Below, in pieces: positions 33,806 to 41,981 of a stretch of DNA of 64,000 nt. The stretch spans positions 2,480,001-2,544,000 of the forward strand of contig NZ_CP087723.1 of assembly GCF_024972735.1 (NCBI RefSeq). Reading direction: 5' to 3'. The notes beneath the pieces were generated by a model. It saw only the letters and a list, made by a program, of their open reading frames with translations. It did not search any database and was not told where the DNA came from. Both the position numbers and the translations under genes were made by a program. Each line of letters begins with the position of its first letter. The first letter of the stretch is position 1. Origin of the DNA: Halalkaliarchaeum sp. AArc-CO. GTDB taxonomy: Archaea > Halobacteriota > Halobacteria > Halobacteriales > Haloferacaceae.

Positions 33806-33928
33806 ATGCTGGGTACACTGACCACGGTACTGATGTGGGGCCTGCTCGTCGTCGTCGGGCTCATCGCCATCGGGTCGATCCTGTTTTTCACCTACGACAC
33901 CGTGGCGACGTTCATGAAAGGGGCGTAG
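33806..33928 (+). CDS. 40-residue single-TM small protein
   Basis: ATG to TAG gives 40 residues: MLGTLTTVLMWG, a hydrophobic helix (LLVVVGLIAIGSILFFTY) and DTVATFMKGA. Compact single-helix proteins of this type are conserved in haloarchaea. A TTTTT tract follows. It lies between the RimK-like gene and tRNA-Ala. Confidence 0.6.
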   Translation: MLGTLTTVLMWGLLVVVGLIAIGSILFFTYDTVATFMKGA

Positions 33929-33987
33929 GCTCCGCGCGAGCGACGCGAGCGCGGTTCACCGGACGCGAGACCGGCGGTCGAGCGTCC

Positions 33988-34009
33988 GGCTTTTTGGTCC
34001 AGCTTTTTA
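33988..34009 (+). terminator. Double T-tract terminator after the 40-residue gene
   Basis: Two TTTTT runs, GGCTTTTTGG and AGCTTTTTAC, follow about 60 bases after the stop. Confidence 0.5.
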
Positions 34010-34047
34010 CGAGCGGTTCGAGCGAACGCAGTGAGCGAGGACCCGAA

Positions 34048-34059
34048 GTAAAAAGGTGG
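34048..34059 (-). terminator. T-tract terminator downstream of the tRNA-Ala cassette
   Basis: Read on the minus strand, CACCTTTTTACT follows the duplicated tRNA 3' end directly, so the tRNA transcript probably runs through the cassette before stopping here. Confidence 0.45.
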
Positions 34060-34061
34060 GA

Positions 34062-34207
34062 TGGACTCGCTGGGATTTGAACCCAGAGGAAGACGGTCGC
34101 CTCGCTTCGCTCGGCGCTGCGTCTTCCAGGGCTTCAAATCCACGCGTCCGCAAGGCGGACGCTCAGCTCGTCCATTCTCGCTCCCTCGTAAAACTCGGTC
34201 GCTCCGA
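34062..34207 (-). repeat. tRNA-Ala 3'-end duplication cassette
   Basis: Downstream of tRNA-Ala (to the left) is a cassette with an inverted T-arm-like copy (about 34127-34145), a GC-rich palindromic middle with a CGTCTTCC/GGAAGACG stem, and at its far end a perfect 25-base copy (34062-34086) of the tRNA 3' end (34208-34232). The overall plan matches the Lys and Arg cassettes, though the middle sequence differs. Confidence 0.75.
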
Positions 34208-34279
34208 TGGACTCGCTGGGATTTGAACCCAGGGCCTCTTCCTTGCGAAGGAAGCGATCTACCACTGATCTACGAGCCC
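34208..34279 (-). tRNA. tRNA-Ala (CGC)
   Basis: A 72-nt cloverleaf on the minus strand: acceptor GGGCTCG/CGAGTCC with one G-T pair, D-arm GATC/GATC, anticodon stem CTTCC/GGAAG around TTCGCAA (anticodon CGC), T-arm CTGGG-TTCAAAT-CCCAG, discriminator A. Confidence 0.93.
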
Positions 34280-34302
34280 GCATACGATCGAAGTCGTCGG
34301 GC

Positions 34303-34899
34303 TCACTTGTACCTTCTGTTTCCATCCGCCACTGAAAGGAGCCGGAGCCGTCCGGCGATCAGGCCGATCACGAATCCGGTGAAGTGAGCCAAAAGCGCCA
34401 CGCCCGGCCCCCCGGTCGCGATCGTAACCACGACCGCGACGGCGACGAACAGCGCCAGCTGCAGCCGAGGGCTCACCTCGACCCGGTCGAACAGCGCCGC
34501 CGACATCCGATTGCCGGCCAAGAGATACCCCAGCAGCGCGAACACCGCCCCGGAGGCGCCCAGTACCGCCCGCGCCCCCACGAGCCCGCCGAACCACACC
34601 TCCGCGATCCCGGCGGCCGCCCCCGTCGAGACGAAAAACAGGTGAAACCGGAGCCGGGTCGTCCGGCGCGCCACCAGCGGCCCCACGATCGCGAGCGCGA
34701 GGGCGTTCCCCAGCAAGTGGGCGAGATCCGCGTGGGCGTACACGCTCGTGATCAACGTCCACGGTGCGACAGTCACCGGTGCCGACAGCACGAAGAGGTA
34801 CGCTGCAAGCCCAGCCAGCGCCGTGAGTCGCTGGAGCAGATACACGACGGCGAACGCGCCGAGCGTCTCGAGCGTGGGGCTGCGAGGGAGCGACGACAC
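34303..34899 (-). CDS. Rhomboid family intramembrane serine protease
   Basis: This 198-residue protein has six hydrophobic helices with the rhomboid motifs: HLLGNALAL (HxxxN, helix 2), GASGAVFALLGY with the catalytic Ser (about residue 119), and the catalytic His in LLAHFTGFVIG. It would cleave membrane-spanning substrates. It is followed by tRNA-Ala on the same strand, with only 23 bases between them. Confidence 0.85.
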   Translation of the reverse strand: MSSLPRSPTLETLGAFAVVYLLQRLTALAGLAAYLFVLSAPVTVAPWTLITSVYAHADLAHLLGNALALAIVGPLVARRTTRLRFHLFFVSTGAAAGIAEVWFGGLVGARAVLGASGAVFALLGYLLAGNRMSAALFDRVEVSPRLQLALFVAVAVVVTIATGGPGVALLAHFTGFVIGLIAGRLRLLSVADGNRRYK

Positions 34900-35067
34900 A
34901 CCTCCCGTTACGACCCACGGTATATAAGTGGCCGAGGCTGTCGCCGGAGCGGTGACCCAGGCAGTGACCGAAGAGTCGAATTCACGGGAGCGGCGAGGCT
35001 ACGACCGGAAAAATACGGAGAAGATAGCGTGTGAGACGGGCTGGCGCCCGTGTGACGCCTTAGCGCT

Positions 35068-35376
35068 TCAGTCTTCCAGGACGATCTCGATGCTCACGTC
35101 GTTGGGCACCTGAATGCGCATGAGCTGACGAAGCGCGCGTTCGTCGGCGTCGATGTCGATCAGACGCTTGTGGACGCGCATCTCCCAGTGCTCCCAGGTC
35201 GCCGTGCCCTCGCCGTCGGGGGACTTCCGTGCCGGCACCTCCAGCGTCTTCGTCGGAAGCGGGATCGGTCCCGACAGGGAGACGCCGGTGGAGTCGGCAA
35301 TCTCGCGGACGTCGGCGCAGATGTCGTCGAGGTCCTCGGGGCTCGTACCGGCGAGGCGGACGCGTGCCTGCTGCAT
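35068..35376 (-). CDS. rpsJ: Ribosomal protein S10 (uS10)
   Basis: This 102-residue protein aligns with archaeal S10 throughout ([41 protein letters not shown]). It follows the EF-1 alpha gene by three bases, the standard archaeal order, so both are in one transcript. No tRNA follows it here. Confidence 0.97.
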   Translation of the reverse strand: MQQARVRLAGTSPEDLDDICADVREIADSTGVSLSGPIPLPTKTLEVPARKSPDGEGTATWEHWEMRVHKRLIDIDADERALRQLMRIQVPNDVSIEIVLED

Positions 35377-35379
35377 CGA

Positions 35380-36645
35380 TTATCGCTCGTTGACCTCGAG
35401 CACCTTGCCGGCGGCGATGGTCTGACCCATGTCGCGGATGGCGAAGGAGCCGAGCTCCGGGATCTCCGAGGACGGTTCGATGCTGAGCGGCTTCTGCGGG
35501 CGCACGGTGACGACCGCGGCGTCGCCGGACTTGATGAAGTCCGGGTTCTCTTCGGCGACCTCACCGGAGGCCGGGTCGATCTTCTGGTCGATCGACTCGA
35601 TCGTACACGCCACCTGCGCGGTGTGGGCGTGGAACACCGGCGTGTAGCCGGCGGTGATGACGCTCGGGTGCTGCATCACGACGATCTGGGCGGTGAACGT
35701 CTCCGCGACCGACGGCGGGTCCTCGGCGGGACCACAGACGTCGCCCCGGCGGATGTCGTCCTTGCCGATGCCGCGGACGTTGAACCCGACGTTGTCGCCG
35801 GGGCCGGCCTCGGGCACTTCCTCGTGGTGCATCTCGATCGTCTTCACCTCGCCGCCGACGTCCGACGGCTGGAAGGAGACGTTGTCACCGGTGTGCATGA
35901 TCCCCGTCTCGACGCGGCCGACCGGGACCGTCCCGATGCCGGAGATAGTGTAGACGTCCTGGATCGGGAGCCGAAGCGGCGCGTCCGTCGGCGGCTCGGC
36001 TTCCGGAAGGTCGTTGAGCGCCTCCAGCAGGGTCGGACCGTCGTACCAGTCCAGTTCGCCGGAGTCTTCCGCGACGTTGTCGCCCTCGAAGGCGGAGATC
36101 GGGATGAACGTGGCGTCGTCGGCCTTGAAGCGGACCTGCTTGAGGAGCTGCTTGACCTCCTCGACGACCTCCTTGTACTTCGCCTCGTCGTAGTCGACGA
36201 GGTCCATCTTGTTGACGCCGATGATGAGCTCGCCGATCCCCAGCGTGCGGGCCAGGAAGACGTGCTCTCGGGTCTGGGGCGCGACGCCGTCGTCGGCCGC
36301 GACGACGAGCACCGCGTTGTCGGCCTGCGAGGCGCCCGTGATCATGTTCTTCACGAAGTCACGGTGACCCGGACAGTCGACGATGGTGAAGTAGTAGTCG
36401 TCGGTGTCGAACTCCTGGTGGGCGATGTCGATGGTGACCCCGCGCTCTCGCTCCTCGGCGAGGTTGTCCATCACGTAGGCGAACTCGAATCCGCCCTTGC
36501 CCTTCTCTTCTGCTTCCTCTCGGTGCTGCTCGATTACGTGCTCGGGAACGCTCCCCGTTTCGAAGAGGAGACGGCCCACGAGCGTACTCTTGCCGTGGTC
36601 GACGTGGCCGATGATGGCCAGATTCTGGTGCGGTTTGTCACTCAT
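35380..36645 (-). CDS. tuf: Translation elongation factor EF-1 alpha
   Basis: This 421-residue GTPase has GHVDHGKS (G1), DCPGHRDF (G3) and NKMD (G4) and the archaeal/eukaryotic insertions. It delivers aminoacyl-tRNA to the ribosome. Upstream (36646-36821) an AT-rich block (ATATTATATTTGG on the minus strand at about 36776-36788) probably holds the main promoter, which would leave a leader of about 100 bases. Confidence 0.98.
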   Translation of the reverse strand: MSDKPHQNLAIIGHVDHGKSTLVGRLLFETGSVPEHVIEQHREEAEEKGKGGFEFAYVMDNLAEERERGVTIDIAHQEFDTDDYYFTIVDCPGHRDFVKNMITGASQADNAVLVVAADDGVAPQTREHVFLARTLGIGELIIGVNKMDLVDYDEAKYKEVVEEVKQLLKQVRFKADDATFIPISAFEGDNVAEDSGELDWYDGPTLLEALNDLPEAEPPTDAPLRLPIQDVYTISGIGTVPVGRVETGIMHTGDNVSFQPSDVGGEVKTIEMHHEEVPEAGPGDNVGFNVRGIGKDDIRRGDVCGPAEDPPSVAETFTAQIVVMQHPSVITAGYTPVFHAHTAQVACTIESIDQKIDPASGEVAEENPDFIKSGDAAVVTVRPQKPLSIEPSSEIPELGSFAIRDMGQTIAAGKVLEVNER

Positions 36646-36821
36646 GGGTAATCACGCGCTAAGGCGCTGTGTAGGGGTTCTTTCGGTTGATTCCACTAAA
36701 ACGGTTTCGATACGCACTACAGCACACCCCGACGCCATCTTGCGGTTTTTTCCGAGACGACGTGGTGGAGGGTACCAAATATAATATATCTGTTACGTCT
36801 GTCGCCGACCGAAGACCGCCC

Positions 36822-37799
36822 CTAAGAGAGCCGGCCGACGTCCGCCAGCACGGCGCTTGCGGTTTCGGGCCCGCCGGCGCCGCGGCCGCTCACGTTCAGG
36901 CGACCGGCGTAGTCGGTGTCCAGCTGGACGATGTTCTGAGTGCCGGTCACTGCGAGCGTCCCGTTTTCGGGGACGAGCCGGGGACCGACCCGGACCGACT
37001 CCCGGCTCGCTTCGCCGACGAGCCGGACGGTTCGGCCGTCCTCGGCGGCGAGTTCCAGCGCGCTGCCGGGCACGTTTTCGATCCCCTCGACGTCCGCATC
37101 CGCAAGCGAAAACTCCCTGGCGTCGCCGGGATCGTCGGCGACGCCGAACGAGAGTACGTTCGCCAGGATCACGCATTTCAGCGCCGCGTCGGTCCCGTTG
37201 ACGTCGAATGAGGGGTCCGCCTCCGCGACACCGAGATCCTGTGCCTCCGCGAGGACGTGGTCGTAATCCAGCCCTTCGGCGGCCATCCGGGTGAGGATGA
37301 AGTTCGCGGTCCCGTTGAGCACGCCGCGGACGGCCGACACGCGCGCGGGACCGACATCCTCGACGGTTGATATCGCCGGGATCGCACCACCTACGGTCGC
37401 CTCGAACCGCACGTCACCGGCGCTTTCGCGGGCCAGCTCGGCGAGGTCGCCGTACCGTTCCGCGACGGGACCTTTGTTCGCGAGCACGACGTGTTTGTCC
37501 CGATCCAGGGCGGCCGCCGCGTGAGAGAACCCCGGTTCGGCGTCGCCCAGCGTCGTCGGCGTCGCCTCCACCAGAACGTCGTAGTCGGCTGCGAGCACGT
37601 CGTCGGGATCCGCGTCGCCGACACCGCCCGTATCGTCCTTTCTGTCGCAGACGGCGTCGACGTCGACGCCTCCCTCTCCGTCCCCTGCGAGGGCGGCGCT
37701 CGTCGAGTCCGCAATCGCCGTGACGGCGTGTCCGTAGTCGCCGGCGAGTTCGGCAACCGACCGGCCGACCGCGCCGAACCCGAGGATCGCGAGTTTCAC
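36822..37799 (-). CDS. hom: Homoserine dehydrogenase
   Basis: This 325-residue protein has an N-terminal NAD(P) fold (LAILGFGAVGRSVAELAG) and the catalytic domain segments GTANFILTRMAAEG and DPSFDVNGTDAALKCVIL of homoserine dehydrogenases. It makes homoserine for threonine and methionine. Its start overlaps the stop of the ACT-domain gene by four bases (ATGA), indicating an operon and likely feedback by that partner. It has no ACT domain itself. Confidence 0.93.
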   Translation of the reverse strand: MKLAILGFGAVGRSVAELAGDYGHAVTAIADSTSAALAGDGEGGVDVDAVCDRKDDTGGVGDADPDDVLAADYDVLVEATPTTLGDAEPGFSHAAAALDRDKHVVLANKGPVAERYGDLAELARESAGDVRFEATVGGAIPAISTVEDVGPARVSAVRGVLNGTANFILTRMAAEGLDYDHVLAEAQDLGVAEADPSFDVNGTDAALKCVILANVLSFGVADDPGDAREFSLADADVEGIENVPGSALELAAEDGRTVRLVGEASRESVRVGPRLVPENGTLAVTGTQNIVQLDTDYAGRLNVSGRGAGGPETASAVLADVGRLS

Positions 37800-38371
37800 G
37801 GCTCCACCCCCACGAGCGGCTCGACGACGTCGAACCCCTTCTCGTCGGCCACCTCCCGCACCGTCTCCAGTGCCCGCTCGGTCTCGCCCGCCCGAGCCGC
37901 AAGGCGCACCCGAGCGCTGGAGGCCCGTTCGGTCCCTTCCGGTGCGGAAAGCGAAACGTCGGCCACCGAGGACGCCTCGCAGTCCTCGATCCGACGGAGC
38001 GTATCCGAGAGATCGGTGTCGATCAGATGCCCCACGAGGACGACCGTGAGCTCTTCGCTGTACCGTTCCGTGCCGGCCTGGATGACGTTCACGCCGGCGT
38101 CCCGGAGCGCGTCGACGATGCCCTCGAACCGGTCGTCCGGCGCCTCGAGGTCGATTTCGACCGGGATCCGCCCCCGTGGGGTGATGTTTCCGCGCTCGTG
38201 ATAGATCGAAAGCAGATTGCCCCCGTTGTCCGCGATCGGGCTGAGCGCCCGGAGCAGCTCACCCGGCTCGTCTGCAAGCTCGAGTCGAACGGTGTGAGTC
38301 GACGTCGACGCCACCTGGCCGCCGTCGGTGTCCGCCTGCAGATCGGCCTCCGGGCCGTCGCGGGCGGTCAC
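37796..38371 (-). CDS. ACT-domain amino acid-binding regulatory protein
   Basis: Starting at the GTG at 38371 gives 191 residues. An ACT domain (HTVRLELADEPGELLRALSPI, about residues 23-95) is followed by a second ACT-like half (ELTVVLVGHLIDTDLSDTLRRI). It lies upstream of hom with a four-base overlap, so it probably senses threonine or another product for homoserine dehydrogenase. The frame is open further upstream but there is no ATG; the GTG overlaps the stop of a short upstream ORF (GTGA), which is why I chose it. Confidence 0.7.
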   Translation of the reverse strand: MTARDGPEADLQADTDGGQVASTSTHTVRLELADEPGELLRALSPIADNGGNLLSIYHERGNITPRGRIPVEIDLEAPDDRFEGIVDALRDAGVNVIQAGTERYSEELTVVLVGHLIDTDLSDTLRRIEDCEASSVADVSLSAPEGTERASSARVRLAARAGETERALETVREVADEKGFDVVEPLVGVEP

Positions 38372-38421
38372 GACGACACCTCCCAGTCGATACGAGAGAC
38401 GGCGGTCGTTTCCGTGTGCAT
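38368..38421 (-). CDS. Candidate leader peptide / upstream ORF before the ACT-hom operon
   Basis: An ATG at 38421 opens a 17-codon frame, MHTETTAVSRIDWEVSS, ending in a TGA that overlaps the GTG of the ACT gene. A TATA box (CCTTATACC, 38445-38453) lies 24-32 bases upstream of this ATG, so the transcript should begin almost at it. The peptide has three Thr within its first six residues, in front of a threonine-pathway operon. Translation is not shown. A single-base error merging it with the ACT gene is an alternative. Confidence 0.4.
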   Translation of the reverse strand: MHTETTAVSRIDWEVSS

Positions 38422-38444
38422 ACTCGGTGTGAAACGGGCGAGTC

Positions 38445-38453
38445 GGTATAAGG
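38445..38453 (-). promoter_or_regulatory. TATA box of the ACT-hom operon
   Basis: CCTTATACC on the minus strand, 24-32 bases before the upstream ORF ATG. Confidence 0.6.
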
Positions 38454-38538
38454 CTTCGTCGAAGGCAGGCGTTGCCTCTCTTCGGGTTCACCGTCACCGG
38501 GACACACGACCATCGAAAGCGGCCCAGCCTGGTGCCGA

Positions 38539-40878
38539 TCAACGGATCTGTACGGTCCGGGTCGCGCGAACCGGCATCAACGGTAGCTCCGGAAACGTCG
38601 CCTCGAGGACGTACTCGAGTTCGTCTGCTTCCGGTGCACCGAACACCGCGGCGGGGACCGTCGACGCGTCCGAGAGGTACACCGACTTCGCGGTCATCTC
38701 GGTCCCGTTTACGGTGACGCGGATTCCGACCTGGGCCCCTCCGCCGACGTTCCGGACCGTCAGTTCGTGCATCTCGTGGGCTCCGCGGTCGATGTCGTCG
38801 GGGAACTCCCCCCACTCGACGACGATCCGCGGCAGCTCCCGGGCCGCGTCGACGATCCGCGATGCGACCCCGTCGGACAGTCCCGCTGCGGAGAGTTCCT
38901 CGGTCCCGGCGGCGACGACTTCGGCGGGCGACTCGAAGCCTGCGTCCGCGAGCCGCTCTGCGCGGCCGGCGCCGACCCCCTCGATCGCCGAAAGCGGCAC
39001 CGCCCGCCGGGAGACCCCGTGATCGACCCTGGCCTCGATCCGCCGTGCCAGGTTCGCCGCACGGGGGCCCGCAAACCGCTGGAGGAACTCCGACAGCGCA
39101 GCGAGCAACCGGAGCGCATTCTGTCGGATTACCCACGCGTCTGCGCTCAGGTCTGCCGGAATCGAGTCGTTCGTCCCCGCATACAGGATCGCGAGCACCT
39201 TCCGGTTCCCGCCCTCGAGAGAGCTGTCGACGTCCGAGAGCACTGCGTCGATGGCGTCACGCTCGGACTGCCTGGCGGACACGGAGTCGAACTCCGCCGC
39301 TCCGGCGACGGTCTCGAGGACGTCCCCGACCGCGAGCCGTTCGCGGCCGCCGAGTTCGTGGAACCGGACAGCCGTCTCCAGACGGAGATAGTACTTCGAG
39401 GTGAGCCGACCCAGCTCCGTGGGTGCGACCGCGAGCTCCTCGGTTTCGACGAACCCTCGCTCGACGAGGTCGTCGAGCGTCTCCCGGACCCGGTCGCGGA
39501 GCCCGTCGAACCCGTACTCCGCCGGCTCGGAGGCCGCCCGGACGTAATAAAAGGTCGTCTCCAGCCAGGACATCACGTCCTCGAGGTCGCCGATCGTCCC
39601 CATCGCGATTTCGGCGTTGAGGTGGGCCGGGAGGTCCTCTGCGAGCTGCGATTCGATCGGCTTGCCCCGTTTTAACAGCGTCCGGTAGCGGTCGGCGTCC
39701 GACCGATCACAGACCACCCAGCCGTAGCCGACGTCGTCGTAGCCGGGACGCCCCGCGCGGCCGATCATCTGCAGGACGTCCAGCGGGCTGATGTCGGTCT
39801 CGCCCTCCAGGGGATCGTGGTACTTCGTGTCCCTGATGACCACACACCGCGCCGGCAGGTTCACACCCCACGCCAGCGTCGACGTCGAGAACAGCAGTTC
39901 GACGTGGCCCTCCCGGAACCAGCGCTCGATCATGTCGCGGTCGTCCTTCGCCAGCCCGGCGTGGTGAAAGGCGACGCCGTCGAGGACGGAGTTCCGGAGC
40001 CGGTCGTTCGACAGCGCCTCCGCCTCCTGGTGGAACTCGTAGTCCCCACGTGCGCCCATCGGGACGTCCCGTTCTGCCAGTGCGTCGCGCGCCTTTTCGG
40101 CCGCCCGGACGGTGTCCTGTCTGGACGAGACGAACACGAGCGCCTGGCCGTCCTCCCGGAGGTGCGGCTCCGCCAGGTCCAGCGCACGGTAGAGCCGGCG
40201 GTACTTGTCGGCGAAGGCGTTCTCCCCGTGGGTGTAGGTTTTGACGCCGGTGTGGAGATCCACGGGTCGGTAGTCGTCGCCGAACTGGAAGGTACACGCC
40301 GGCGGAGCGTCGAGCCAGTCGGCGACGTCCTCGACGTTGGACATCGTCGCCGACAGCGCGATGATCCGGGGGTCACACAGCCGGCGGAGCCGAGAGACGG
40401 TCACCTCGAGCACGCTTCCGCGGCGGTCCGAATCCAGCAGGTGAACCTCGTCGATGACACAGCAGTCGATGTCCCTGATAAAGGCGTATCGCGGCGACTC
40501 GTGTTTCCGGGTCGCCGAGTCGGCCTTCTCGGGAGTCATCACCAGAATGTCGGCCCGCTTTGCGCGACGCGGATTCAGGTCGCGTTCGCCGGTGACGACG
40601 TAGACGGAGTAGCCCAACTGCTCGAACCGTTCCCAGTCGCGTTCCTTCTCGTTGGTGAGCGCGCGCAAGGGAGCGAGAAACAGCGCGGTGCCGCCGTCGG
40701 CGAGCGTGCGACAGATCGCCAGCTCCGCGAGCGCGGTCTTGCCGGAGGCGGTGGGCGCGGCGGCGACGACGTTGTCCCCCCGTTCCAGAAGCGCCGGCAG
40801 CGCCTCGCGTTGCATCCGATTGAACTCGTCGAACTCGAAGGCGTCGGCGAATTCGGGGACGGCCTCCGCGACTCTCAC
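38539..40878 (-). CDS. Hel308-like DEAD/DEAH helicase
   Basis: This 779-residue superfamily 2 helicase has the Q-motif/Walker A region AAPTASGKTALAELAI (about residue 40), the DEVH box (CCVIDEVHLLD), SATM (motif III) and QMIGRAGRPGYD (motif VI). A winged-helix and Sec63/ratchet-like region (about 420-600) follows, then a helix-hairpin-helix (PLSAIEGVGAGRAERLADAGF), then a beta-rich end. The Hel308/Ski2-like order suggests DNA unwinding at stalled forks. The last 100 residues (TVRNVGGGAQVGIRVTVNG) resemble an FN3-like C-terminal domain seen in some archaeal paralogues rather than in canonical Hel308. Confidence 0.85.
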   Translation of the reverse strand: MRVAEAVPEFADAFEFDEFNRMQREALPALLERGDNVVAAAPTASGKTALAELAICRTLADGGTALFLAPLRALTNEKERDWERFEQLGYSVYVVTGERDLNPRRAKRADILVMTPEKADSATRKHESPRYAFIRDIDCCVIDEVHLLDSDRRGSVLEVTVSRLRRLCDPRIIALSATMSNVEDVADWLDAPPACTFQFGDDYRPVDLHTGVKTYTHGENAFADKYRRLYRALDLAEPHLREDGQALVFVSSRQDTVRAAEKARDALAERDVPMGARGDYEFHQEAEALSNDRLRNSVLDGVAFHHAGLAKDDRDMIERWFREGHVELLFSTSTLAWGVNLPARCVVIRDTKYHDPLEGETDISPLDVLQMIGRAGRPGYDDVGYGWVVCDRSDADRYRTLLKRGKPIESQLAEDLPAHLNAEIAMGTIGDLEDVMSWLETTFYYVRAASEPAEYGFDGLRDRVRETLDDLVERGFVETEELAVAPTELGRLTSKYYLRLETAVRFHELGGRERLAVGDVLETVAGAAEFDSVSARQSERDAIDAVLSDVDSSLEGGNRKVLAILYAGTNDSIPADLSADAWVIRQNALRLLAALSEFLQRFAGPRAANLARRIEARVDHGVSRRAVPLSAIEGVGAGRAERLADAGFESPAEVVAAGTEELSAAGLSDGVASRIVDAARELPRIVVEWGEFPDDIDRGAHEMHELTVRNVGGGAQVGIRVTVNGTEMTAKSVYLSDASTVPAAVFGAPEADELEYVLEATFPELPLMPVRATRTVQIR

Positions 40879-40912
40879 CGCCGATCACCAGCGCGGGTTC
40901 CCATCAGTAGCG

Positions 40913-41010
40913 TGGGGGGGCCTGCCCCCCAAAGGCGTTACGGGACGTGTCCCTCGGCAGTGGAACAGCCGAGGGACGCGGGATTTCTCCCGCGACGATT
41001 CACAGCCGCG
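40913..41010. other. Stacked GC-rich hairpins between the helicase gene and rio1
   Basis: Three strong hairpins follow one another: GGGGGG-CCTG-CCCCCC (40915-40930), a perfect 10-bp stem GTCCCTCGGC/GCCGAGGGAC (40949-40958 with 40968-40977) and CGCGGGA-TTTC-TCCCGCG (40977-40983 with 40988-40994). A further CCGCGGGAGG follows. They lie 80-175 bases before rio1 and could be in its leader, or be the remains of a palindrome-ended element. No ORF is evident. Confidence 0.5.
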
Positions 41011-41089
41011 GGAGGACGGGATAAAAGTAGCCGCGACCCATCCACGAGAGTCTCCACACTTTTCACGCGTCCCGACGTAGGTGGACCGA

Positions 41090-41959
41090 ATGACAGAGGA
41101 TTTCGGGCTGCTCGACCCCGAGGAGGGCGAGGCGTTCGGCGACGAGTGGGAGTCGATCGACGTCTCCGACACCGAGGCGGACCGCATCGTTCGCCGGCAG
41201 GACCTCGCATTCGACGAGTTCCGCAAGCGGATCAAGGACACCGAGCAGTTCAAAGTCGAAGGCAACGTCTTCGACGACGCCACGCTCGCGGCCATCTACA
41301 AGCTCGTCCAGGACGGCCACGTCGAAGCGTTCGGCGGCCCGATTTCCACCGGCAAGGAGGCGAACGTCTACGAGGCACTGGGCGACGACCGCGAGGTTGC
41401 AATCAAGGTGTACCGGATCACTACCTCCAACTTCAGGCAGATGCGCGACTACCTCGAGGGCGACCCTCGCTTCGAGGGGATCGGCAACGACAAAAAGGAG
41501 GTCGTGCTCGCCTGGACCCGCAAGGAGTTTGCCAACCTGAAGCGCGCGCGCCTGGCAGGCGTCCGAGTCCCCGAACCGATCGCAGTCGAGCGGAACGTCC
41601 TCGTGATGGAACTCGTCGGACTGGTCGAGGACCGCGCCCGTCGGCTCGCGGAGGTTCACGTCGAGAACCCCCAGACCGCCTACGAGGTGGTTCGCGAGTA
41701 CATGCGCCGGCTCTACTCGGCGGGGCTCGTCCACGGCGACCTCTCCGAGTACAACCTCATCATCCACGACGGCGAACTCGTCGTCATCGACATGGGACAG
41801 GCAGTGACGGTCCATCACCCCAACGCCAGGGAGTTCCTCGAACGCGACTGCCGAAACGTCGCGACGTTCTTCACCAGACAGGGGCTGGACGTGACCGGCG
41901 AGGAACTGCTCGCGTTCGTCACCGAGGTCGAACCGGAGCCCTCCGAGGAACCGGAGTAG
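41090..41959 (+). CDS. rio1: Serine protein kinase Rio1
   Basis: From the ATG at 41090 the protein has 289 residues. It has the RIO signature: STGKEANVYEAL (P-loop), the Lys in VAIKVYR, the catalytic HGDLSEYNLIIHDG and the metal-binding VVIDMGQAV. Rio1 acts in late maturation of the small ribosomal subunit. The KH-domain gene 2.8 kb downstream is often its neighbour in archaea, with the sensor kinase inserted between here. An upstream ATG at 41081 adds three residues. Confidence 0.95.
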   Translation: MTEDFGLLDPEEGEAFGDEWESIDVSDTEADRIVRRQDLAFDEFRKRIKDTEQFKVEGNVFDDATLAAIYKLVQDGHVEAFGGPISTGKEANVYEALGDDREVAIKVYRITTSNFRQMRDYLEGDPRFEGIGNDKKEVVLAWTRKEFANLKRARLAGVRVPEPIAVERNVLVMELVGLVEDRARRLAEVHVENPQTAYEVVREYMRRLYSAGLVHGDLSEYNLIIHDGELVVIDMGQAVTVHHPNAREFLERDCRNVATFFTRQGLDVTGEELLAFVTEVEPEPSEEPE

Positions 41960-41981
41960 CCGATCCGTCGCAGCCAGCCGC

